Source of the DNA: a bacterium
GTDB taxonomy: Bacteria > Actinomycetota > Acidimicrobiia > Acidimicrobiales > Ilumatobacteraceae
Assembly (NCBI GenBank): GCA_029978815.1
Contig: JAPOIQ010000118.1
Location: forward strand, 1-5,100
DNA length: 5,100 nucleotides
Direction: 5' to 3'
Shown: one piece after another, positions 1 to 5,100 of the stretch
Position numbering within the stretch: position 1 is the stretch's first letter
Layout of the letters: the number at the start of each line of letters is the position of its first letter
Translations under genes and position numbers: made by a program
Notes under the pieces: model-generated
Databases searched by the model: none
What the model was told of the DNA's origin: nothing
Seen by the model: the letters and a program-made list of their open reading frames with translations, nothing else

Positions 1-2
1 CC

Positions 3-1535
3 GATGAACTCATCCCTGCGATAACACGGATCTTGGACTTCGACGGATGGCATCGATGGGAGACCTCACATGTGCTTCAACACCTTCCCTCGTCGGCAGC
101 GATAGTGCGATTTGGCACCGACCGGGCAGAACTCATGACCCTCGCCCGACACATCGCTCAAGGCGCGTTCGGCGAGAACCTCATCAGGGCGTTCGCCACC
201 CATCTCTCACAACGTGAAATCGACCTTGGCTTCGCAGCCAGCAACCTGCACCACCCCGGTTCTGATTGGGCGCTGCTCGTGCAGCGGGCCTCGTCGACAA
301 CTTCACTACCGATAGCCCAACTGCTTGCCGCAGTGGTCACAAATGACCGCAGCAACACCCTCGCGCAATCACTTGCAGACTCGGCACGCAGCGACCACAA
401 CGTTGCGCAATTACTCAAACGAGTAACGCCTCAGCTTGGCGATCGGGCGCTGCAGTCCATTCTCATCACCCTCACTTCACCAGAAGGAACTCATCGCATA
501 CCGGGAGTCGATCCGGTTGCCGAGCAGATTGCGCTCGACGCCGTACTCGCCAACGTTGCCGGGCGGCCCGAGGTCGCTCGCATCATGACCGACGACTCCG
601 CTCGGCTCGCACGGGTGGTGACAAACCCATTCCTCGACCCTCACGCTGTCGAACGTGCAGGACGTGCCGGGATGCCGATAACCGGCGCCAGCCCCATGCT
701 GAGAAATCTCGTTGCAATCCACCACCAACACGGTGAACTCACACCCGGCGGTATTCGTCTTGCCGCAACCGCTCTCATCAGCGACCTCGACGAAATTGCG
801 CCAACAATTGACCTCCCGGTCGTTCGCTCAACGGGGCCGCACGGTGCAATCGACATCGGCACTCGTGAAGAACTCAGACCCCTTGTTGCTGACATGTTGA
901 ACGACCTCCCCGCCCAAACTGCGATTGGACTCGCGCTCTACGACCTCCGCGAAACACGAATCGCCAGGGCGCTCGCCGCATCGGCTTCACACCCCGAGGT
1001 TGACCTCACGAGTACCCTCGCTGGGCAACTCACCGACATCAGTGATCTCAGCCGCACCTTCGATCACGCTGCGAAGACAGCGCACGATGCAGAGAGATTG
1101 CGCCGTTCACAACTCTTCGGCGGCATCGATCTCGCTCTCTCAGTTTCCGGCAGAGTCGCGATCGTTGCTGCTCCGGCTATTGGCGGAGCGACTGCGATCG
1201 CACTCACCGGCAGCCGCGAATTGATCGGTGTCATCAATGCAGTAACAGCAGATGACACCCCGTCTGAGGCAATCACAGAAGTTGTCAACATGGCGACCAC
1301 CGTTTCGGTGTTGAGACATGTCGCCGAGAACCCTGGCATCCGAAACAGCCTTCAACTTGCCAATATCGACCCTGAATTCTGGAGCGATCTCACAAGCCTG
1401 ATTCAAGAGTTCAACGCTGCGACATCAGGTGTCGAGAAAGCACGGTCATATGGCGACATTGTTCTGCTCTGTAGCGAGTCGATCGAACTCACAACGTTTG
1501 TCAACGAAATTCAAGCGCTGAGCAATAACCGCTGA
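3..1535 (+). CDS. Hypothetical protein, 5'-partial (C-terminal ~510 residues)
   Basis: This is a single open frame from the left edge to a TGA at 1533-1535. It is open back to the first in-frame codon (position 3), and the TTG at 33 has no convincing Shine-Dalgarno sequence, so I read the gene as entering from outside the window, with its N-terminus missing. I do not recognise the product with confidence. It is rich in Ala, Leu, Asp and Arg and looks mainly alpha-helical. Numbering from position 3, the one strongly apolar stretch is about residues 384-403 (RVAIVAAPAIGGATAIALTG), which is Gly/Ala-rich and could be a membrane or glycine-zipper segment. It follows a charged helical stretch (HAAKTAHDAERLRRSQ). 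The middle pattern of 'RPEVARIMTDDSARLARVV' followed by a block ending in 'REELRPLVADMLNDL' faintly recalls large actinobacterial helical proteins (DUF6571-like, sometimes linked to WXG100/type VII secretion). That link is from memory and weak. The gene converges on the minus-strand operon with only 27 bp between stops, so it is probably a separate transcription unit. Confidence 0.8.
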   Translation, partial: DELIPAITRILDFDGWHRWETSHVLQHLPSSAAIVRFGTDRAELMTLARHIAQGAFGENLIRAFATHLSQREIDLGFAASNLHHPGSDWALLVQRASSTTSLPIAQLLAAVVTNDRSNTLAQSLADSARSDHNVAQLLKRVTPQLGDRALQSILITLTSPEGTHRIPGVDPVAEQIALDAVLANVAGRPEVARIMTDDSARLARVVTNPFLDPHAVERAGRAGMPITGASPMLRNLVAIHHQHGELTPGGIRLAATALISDLDEIAPTIDLPVVRSTGPHGAIDIGTREELRPLVADMLNDLPAQTAIGLALYDLRETRIARALAASASHPEVDLTSTLAGQLTDISDLSRTFDHAAKTAHDAERLRRSQLFGGIDLALSVSGRVAIVAAPAIGGATAIALTGSRELIGVINAVTADDTPSEAITEVVNMATTVSVLRHVAENPGIRNSLQLANIDPEFWSDLTSLIQEFNAATSGVEKARSYGDIVLLCSESIELTTFVNEIQALSNNR

Positions 1536-1562
1536 CGGGTTGAAATCGAGATCTGATGTTCG

Positions 1563-2207
1563 TTAGGTGAGACCACTCGGTGGAACACCATCAACCTCAA
1601 TACGACCGAGAAACCAACCGAGGCGCTCATGCGGCGGAATTCTCAAGATGTCGCCATGGAGCGGGGTCATTCCGATCGGCCGTCGGGCCCTCCACAGCAT
1701 TTCAAGCAACCGCAAATCGCTCCGAAGGTAATGACTATCGAGATCTTCCAGGTTGTGGCCGCAGCCAAGATCGACCCAGTGAACTTCCACCTCGCGCCAT
1801 CTCAACAAGGGAAGAATTGCTCGCGGGACACTGGCTCCACTCAGCAACGTGGCTGTCCCCTCCCAACTAGCCACATCATCTGCTCGGGAAGCCAGTTCGG
1901 CCCCTACCCGATCACATGACTCTCGGACATCAACAACCTGTTCAGACCACGGTCGCGGCGCACCAGATTCAATTTCGGCATGACGAGCATCAACGCTCTC
2001 GTACTGGGGGCGCCCCTGCAGCAGGTTGACGTAACTGTCGGCATTACGAGCGAGATGAGAGAGCACATGACCAACCGACCACCCCGGTAGCAAACTCGGT
2101 TGTTGGCTTTCTACGCCTGTTTGCTCTTGTAGCCACTGCACAAAGCGACGTTGAGAGGCCATGCAGCCCTCCACCTCGCGCGCAACCTGTCGACCATCGA
2201 CCGCCAT
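1563..2207 (-). CDS. Maleylpyruvate isomerase (mycothiol-dependent)/DinB-family protein
   Basis: A 214-residue predicted cytoplasmic enzyme of the MDMPI N-terminal/DinB-like four-helix family. These proteins bind a divalent metal and typically use mycothiol as cofactor for isomerisation or thiol transfer. The hallmark PSLLPGWSVGHVLSHLARNAD (residues 37-57) carries the first metal-ligand histidine (H51). LLRWREVEVHWVDLG (134-148) supplies E139 and H143. This His...Glu-x3-His set matches the ligand spacing I recall for the Corynebacterium glutamicum enzyme (about H52/E144/H148), so the metal site looks intact. The end (LGWFLGRIEVDG, then PPSGLT) resembles the family's 'WLxGR' C-terminal block, but the protein is somewhat shorter than the ~240-residue isomerase. 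The ATG at 2207 is the first possible start, because an in-frame TAA lies two codons upstream. A weak GAGG (2220-2223) sits 12 nt before it, longer than ideal. It starts 26 nt after the ATPase stop and is probably the last gene of the importer operon. The true substrate is unknown. Maleylpyruvate is only the family name, and no gentisate-pathway genes are visible. Confidence 0.88.
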   Translation of the reverse strand: MAVDGRQVAREVEGCMASQRRFVQWLQEQTGVESQQPSLLPGWSVGHVLSHLARNADSYVNLLQGRPQYESVDARHAEIESGAPRPWSEQVVDVRESCDRVGAELASRADDVASWEGTATLLSGASVPRAILPLLRWREVEVHWVDLGCGHNLEDLDSHYLRSDLRLLEMLWRARRPIGMTPLHGDILRIPPHERLGWFLGRIEVDGVPPSGLT

Positions 2208-2233
2208 CGATTAAGTCTGCCTCAATGCGACGT

Positions 2234-3013
2234 TCAGAGTTGTTCTCGCCGAGGGATGACAACGACGGTTCCATCCTCCTCGCGATGAACCGTCACCCTT
2301 ACCCCGTAGAACTCCGCCAGAGTTTCAGCTGAGAGAACCGCTTCAACCGAACCCTCAGCGACGACGGTTCCTTCATGTAACAACGCCAGTCGGTCGCTGT
2401 ACATCCCGGCCAGCGTGAGGTCATGCATTGCGGAGATCACCGTCAGGCCATGCTCGCGTCGTAAGCGCTCAACAAGTTCAAACGCTTGCTGCTGATGGCC
2501 GATATCGAGAGCACTGGTCGGCTCGTCCAACAGCAAGATTGGAGCCTCGGTTGCAAGAGCACGAGCGATCACGAGTCGCTGGCGTTCGCCACCGCTCAAC
2601 ACACCCAGGTGACGATTCGAAATGTCGTCAAGCCCAAGACGGCCGATGACATCATCAACCATCGCTCGATCGTGCTTCGTCGGGTGGCCGAAGTACCCAA
2701 TGTGAGGAGTACGACCGAGCATGACATATTCACGACCCGTCATTTCGTCGGGAAGAATCGGCTCTTGCGGAACATACGCAACTAATGACGCTCGTCGCGA
2801 GCGACTCCGAAGCGACAATGACGAACCATCCACAACAACGTCACCCGAATACTTCACGAGCCCCGCCACCGAACGCAGTAGCGAACTCTTTCCAGCCCCA
2901 TTTGGTCCGATGAGACCAAGCCAACTGCCCGAGGGCACCGCCATCGAAAAGTCACGAATGACCGTTCGTCGGCCGTAGTTGACCGTGAGATGTTGAAACT
3001 CAACCGAGCTCAT
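2234..3013 (-). CDS. ABC transporter ATP-binding protein, FecE/BtuD/HmuV type
   Basis: The 259-residue nucleotide-binding subunit of a type II ABC importer, which sits on the cytoplasmic face and powers uptake through the adjacent permease. All motifs are present: Walker A GPNGAGKSS (36-44), Q-loop YVPQE with Q83, the signature LSGGERQR (139-146), Walker B ILLLDEP (159-165, catalytic E164), D-loop SALD (167-170) and H-loop H197 in ISAMHDL. The segment MLGRTPHIGYFG (98-109) after the Q-loop is typical of the iron-siderophore/heme/B12 branch (COG1120). The C-terminal tail (EFYGVRVTVHREEDGTVVVI) is the usual end of this branch. Length is normal and no domain is missing. The ATG overlaps the permease TGA in an ATGA junction (3010-3013), indicating translational coupling. 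The chosen start is backed by a good ribosome-binding site (3018-3023). The substrate cannot be read from this subunit. Confidence 0.96.
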   Translation of the reverse strand: MSSVEFQHLTVNYGRRTVIRDFSMAVPSGSWLGLIGPNGAGKSSLLRSVAGLVKYSGDVVVDGSSLSLRSRSRRASLVAYVPQEPILPDEMTGREYVMLGRTPHIGYFGHPTKHDRAMVDDVIGRLGLDDISNRHLGVLSGGERQRLVIARALATEAPILLLDEPTSALDIGHQQQAFELVERLRREHGLTVISAMHDLTLAGMYSDRLALLHEGTVVAEGSVEAVLSAETLAEFYGVRVTVHREEDGTVVVIPRREQL

Positions 3014-4065
3014 CGGGTCACCTGACGAGTGCGGAGGAGAATGATGAAGAACGGTGCTCCGATGAACGCCGTCACCACGCCAATGGGTACCTCAGCCGGC
3101 GACGAAAGTGTGCGGCCAGGGATGTCAGCGAGGATGAGGAACGCCCCACCAACGGTCACCGCAAGAGGTATGACGACGCGGTAGGTGGAACCCGCCATGA
3201 GACGAACCATATGTGGCACGACGAGGCCCACAAATCCGATCAGCCCACTCACCGCCACCACTGCAGCAGTTCCAAGCGTGGCGGCGACAACAACGGTGAG
3301 CCGGACTCGAGCAACTGGAATACCGAGAGCTGCGGCTTCTTCGTCACCAACTCGCAAGACGTCGAGATGACGTCGATGAAAGAGCAACACCGTCGTCGAG
3401 ACCACGACGTACGGCAGCACGAGAATGACATCACCCCAAGATGCTGTTGCAAGGCGACCAAGAATCCAGTTGTACACCTCACGAACGACGTCAGAGTTTC
3501 GCTGGAGAATGAAAGTCTGGATTGCAGTGGTCAGCGACACCATCGCAACGCCCGCAAGCACCAGCATGCTCGACGTTTTCGCGCCACCAAATGACGCACC
3601 AACGAGATACGTCACTGCGACTGTGCCGAGCGCAAAGACGAATGCAACCAGTGGTACCGGGTCGACAGGCCAATCAAGGCGATCGCTGCCGATCGTGGTA
3701 ATCACGATCGTTGCGCCGAGCCCCCCACCTGCAGCCGCTCCAAGGAGGTACGGATCAACAAGCGGGTTACGGAACACACCCTGATAACTCGCGCCGCCCA
3801 ACGACAGCGTTGCTCCAACAATGCCTGCAAGCACGACTCGAGGCATACGAATATCCCAGATGATCGACCACTCCCGTTCGGTCACACCGCTCGAGATACC
3901 GAGGCCAGCCTCTCCGAAGCCAGGGATTCGTTCAAGGAGCGCAAGTGGAATGCGCCACCAGTCAGGTCCTGCTGGGCCGCTCATCGCGCCAGCACACGCG
4001 ACAGCAACAAGGACGAGCAACGACAACGCCACCTTCGCTGTGATCGAACGTCGTTGCTCAGCCAC
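3010..4065 (-). CDS. ABC transporter permease, FecCD/BtuC family
   Basis: A 351-residue polytopic inner-membrane subunit that, as a homodimer, forms the translocation path of an iron-chelate, heme or cobalamin importer. A first membrane helix is at about residues 12-28. Family hallmarks follow in order: WDIRMPR (70-76), the block QGVFRNPLVDPYLLG (95-109) leading into a Gly-rich helix, LVLAGVAM (168-175), the cytoplasmic coupling segment GDEEAAALGI (240-249) that contacts the ATPase, SGLIGFVGLVVPHMVR (273-288), and the C-terminal PAEVPIGVVTAFIGAPFF (323-340). Length and hydrophobic pattern agree with the usual ~10-helix BtuC fold, and nothing is missing. The start is a GTG at 4065. The next in-frame Met (residue 28) would delete helix 1, so GTG is preferred despite only a weak GAG about 5 nt upstream. 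The start lies 2 nt after the TAA of the solute-binding protein frame, and the stop overlaps the ATPase ATG. The gene therefore looks translationally coupled on both sides. Confidence 0.96.
   Translation of the reverse strand: MAEQRRSITAKVALSLLVLVAVACAGAMSGPAGPDWWRIPLALLERIPGFGEAGLGISSGVTEREWSIIWDIRMPRVVLAGIVGATLSLGGASYQGVFRNPLVDPYLLGAAAGGGLGATIVITTIGSDRLDWPVDPVPLVAFVFALGTVAVTYLVGASFGGAKTSSMLVLAGVAMVSLTTAIQTFILQRNSDVVREVYNWILGRLATASWGDVILVLPYVVVSTTVLLFHRRHLDVLRVGDEEAAALGIPVARVRLTVVVAATLGTAAVVAVSGLIGFVGLVVPHMVRLMAGSTYRVVIPLAVTVGGAFLILADIPGRTLSSPAEVPIGVVTAFIGAPFFIILLRTRQVTR
3018..3023 (-). promoter_or_regulatory. Ribosome-binding site of the ATPase gene
   Basis: On the minus strand AGGTGA lies 4 nt before the ATG at 3013, with 7 nt between its AGG core and the start. 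It matches the anti-Shine-Dalgarno complement well. It sits inside the last codons of the permease gene, supports the overlapping ATG as the true start, and fits coupled translation. Confidence 0.7.
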
Positions 4066-4067
4066 GA

Positions 4068-4376
4068 TTACTCGGTCTCGTTTGCCGTGAACACGGCCTC
4101 GACGGCGTCGACAACCGCCGTCATGTGTTCAACCGTTCGAGGACCCCATCGAGAGGCAATGTCATCGTTGAGAGGCACCACGTGCCCTGCAGTGACTGCC
4201 GATAAGGCATCCCAGCCAGGACGAGCGGCCACCGATTCAGGTGTTTCACCGCAATACAAGGTGCAGGCCAAGAAAATGATGTCCGGGTCCTTATCGAGAA
4301 TGAATTCAGCCGAGAGCTGCGGGTACCCATATGACTGATCCTCTGCAAGGTCTGCGATATTACGGAGACCCAGCAG
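4068..4376 (-). pseudogene. C-terminal lobe of the substrate-binding protein, in frame after the TAG
   Basis: Immediately after the TAG, the same reading frame stays open for 102 codons to a TAA at 4068-4070. It encodes what the family has at this point: LLGLRNIAD, then YGYPQLSAEFILDKDPDIIF, LACTLYCGET, AARPGWDALSAV, and near the end VVPLNDDIASRWGPRTVEHM. No frameshift is involved, and all 309 nt keep the frame. With the TAG counted as one residue the whole protein would be 343 residues, a normal length for a linker-bearing member. No ATG, GTG or TTG occurs soon after the TAG. The first TTG is at 4271 and the first ATG is close to the end, so separate translation of this half is unlikely. It is therefore either a freshly disabled gene remnant or the second half of a protein made by reading through the TAG. 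The TAA lies 2 nt before the permease GTG, which fits an originally coupled full-length gene. Confidence 0.85.
4349..4370 (-). other. Small inverted repeat just downstream of the in-frame TAG
   Basis: Read on the minus strand, GGTCT (4370-4366) can pair with AGACC (4353-4349). After one C/C mismatch, CG (4364-4363) pairs with CG (4356-4355), leaving a six-base loop TAATAT. The stem begins 6 nt after the TAG. It is small and lies in coding sequence, so chance is a sufficient explanation. It is listed because its position is where a readthrough-stimulating structure would be expected. Confidence 0.25.
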
Positions 4377-5099
4377 CTAATACTTGGAGCCGATAAACGT
4401 CTCGCTCGTCACCGAGTAATAGGTGTTATCAAGCTCGTGATAGTAGGTCAGCGGGGTGTCGAGCTTCGGGAGACGTTCGATGCGCTCGAACAGGGCATCG
4501 AGATCGGCGGTGAGTTCTGCAACGAGCGCCTCGGCCTCTTCGGAATGGCCTGTCGCAGCACCGATTTCGAGAATCTGGTTGAACGTGTCTTCGATGCCAA
4601 CCGCTGCCGGCCCCTCCCAATGCGCGATGCCGGCACGATCAAGGGCATCGAGAAGATCTGGGTTAGTTCCGTCGGTCACGATGAGATCCGGACCAAGCCC
4701 GATAATTGCCTCAACGTTCGGGTCATACCCACTGACCCCAGGCATCTTGTCTGCGGTCTCAGGCGGGAAATTCGAGAAATCGTCAACAGCAAGCACTTGA
4801 TCACCGGCACCTACGGCATAAAGCATCTCGGTGGCGGTTGGTGACAACGAGATAATCGCGGTCGGAAATGTTGTAGCGCTCTCTTCATCGGCAGATGGCT
4901 CCGTTGCCGTCGCTTCTTCAGTCGCTTCCGCATCGCCGTCGGGAGCGGAGGTCTCCGCCGCCTCCTCAGTCTCCTCGGTCTCGATTTCGGCCGTGGCCGA
5001 CTCGGCAAGTTCATCACTGGTGTTGTCAGCCGATGAGCCGCAAGCAGATGCTGCGAATATGACCGGCAGCAGAACCGCAAGACGCATGATTCGTTTCAA
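4377..5099 (-). CDS. ABC transporter substrate-binding lipoprotein, N-terminal part, cut short by in-frame TAG
   Basis: The 240-codon first part of a BtuF/FecB/FhuD-type periplasmic-binding protein, expected to be lipid-anchored outside the membrane and to deliver ligand to the adjacent permease. Numbering from the TTG at 5099, the signal is MKRIMRLAVLLPVIFAASAC with lipobox ASA-C20. Residues 22-77 are an acidic, Ala/Thr-rich linker. The N-terminal lobe begins near residue 80: IISLSPTATEMLYAVGAGDQ (82-101), then AVDDFSNFPPE, PGVSGYDPNVEAI and GLGPDLIVTDG, all typical of the family. It continues through the connecting helix (ILEIGAATGHSEEAEALV) to YYSVTSETFIGSKY, where a TAG stops it. Family members run on for about 100 residues, so this product would lack most of the C-terminal lobe and half of the ligand cleft. 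The start is uncertain: TTG at 5099, ATG at 5087 (still leaving a usable lipoprotein signal), or a start beyond the window edge. It is the first visible gene of the operon. The ligand could be a ferric siderophore, heme or a corrinoid. Confidence 0.9.
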   Translation of the reverse strand: MKRIMRLAVLLPVIFAASACGSSADNTSDELAESATAEIETEETEEAAETSAPDGDAEATEEATATEPSADEESATTFPTAIISLSPTATEMLYAVGAGDQVLAVDDFSNFPPETADKMPGVSGYDPNVEAIIGLGPDLIVTDGTNPDLLDALDRAGIAHWEGPAAVGIEDTFNQILEIGAATGHSEEAEALVAELTADLDALFERIERLPKLDTPLTYYHELDNTYYSVTSETFIGSKY

Positions 5100-5100
5100 A

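Noticed and set aside
33..35. TTG as the start codon of the left-hand gene
   Set aside because: The frame is open upstream to the window edge and the only purine-rich triplet (GGA, 28-30) is 2 nt away, too close for a ribosome-binding site. A start outside the window is more likely.
1536..1562. Near-palindrome around AGATCT in the 27-bp convergent gap
   Set aside because: Only the six-base core is symmetric and no T-tract follows. It is too short to call an operator or terminator.
1566..1589. Interrupted hairpin at the convergent junction: GGTG/CACC outer pairs around CCAC-TCG-GTGG
   Set aside because: It could serve as a terminator for the left gene, but it has only 4+4 pairs broken by an internal loop, has no T-run on either side and lies within the 3' end of the MDMPI gene. 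It is not convincing.
1580..1919. Two overlapping 96-codon plus-strand frames inside the MDMPI/DinB gene region
   Set aside because: Both are antisense to a recognised protein with an intact metal site and show no domain pattern, so they are shadow frames.
3211..3594. 127-codon plus-strand frame opposite the permease gene
   Set aside because: The composition (many His, Arg, Asn and Thr residues, no hydrophobic core) is that of a reversed membrane-protein frame, and the permease on the other strand carries clear motifs.
4068..4271. A separate 67-residue protein starting at the TTG at 4271
   Set aside because: Its sequence is the C-terminal lobe of the substrate-binding protein in the same frame as the upstream part. 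It starts in the middle of a conserved strand and is not an independent gene.
4377..4379. Frameshift or insertion-sequence disruption as the cause of the receptor gene split
   Set aside because: Both halves are in the same frame and the motifs run continuously across the TAG with no inserted or missing segment. This is a simple stop codon, not an indel or insertion.
4437..4844. 135-codon plus-strand open frame opposite the substrate-binding protein gene
   Set aside because: It lies antisense to well-conserved family motifs and its translation resembles no protein family. Long antisense frames are common at this base composition.

Overview
The window looks like a piece of an actinobacterial (Actinomycetota) chromosome. 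The main support is a predicted mycothiol-dependent enzyme of the maleylpyruvate isomerase/DinB family, because mycothiol is essentially confined to that phylum. The solute-binding lipoprotein with a long acidic linker fits too. Base composition is moderate by eye (mid-50s % GC), below Streptomyces- or Mycobacterium-like levels. An Acidimicrobiia-type environmental lineage is plausible but unproven.

Layout: the left third (3-1535, + strand) is one long open frame running in from outside the window. It encodes a mostly helical protein of unknown function with one Gly/Ala-rich hydrophobic segment. After a 27-bp convergent gap, the rest is a tightly packed minus-strand operon read right to left: solute-binding lipoprotein (5099 to 4068), FecCD/BtuC-type permease (4065 to 3010), FecE/BtuD-type ATPase (3013 to 2234), and a MDMPI/DinB-family enzyme (2207 to 1563). 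Junctions are 2 nt, a 4-nt ATGA overlap and 26 nt, so co-transcription and translational coupling are likely. The first three genes form a complete type II ABC importer for an iron-siderophore, heme or corrinoid-like ligand. The sequence does not settle which ligand. No gene-free stretch exceeds about 30 bp. The operon promoter and any riboswitch or operator would lie beyond the right edge.

The most notable observation is an in-frame TAG (4377-4379) inside the solute-binding protein gene. The same frame then stays open for 102 more codons that encode the expected C-terminal lobe of this family, ending 2 nt before the permease start. It may be a recent nonsense mutation, a sequence error, or amber readthrough/recoding. 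The window alone cannot decide. I saw no CRISPR array, tRNA, rRNA, insertion sequence or convincing rho-independent terminator.
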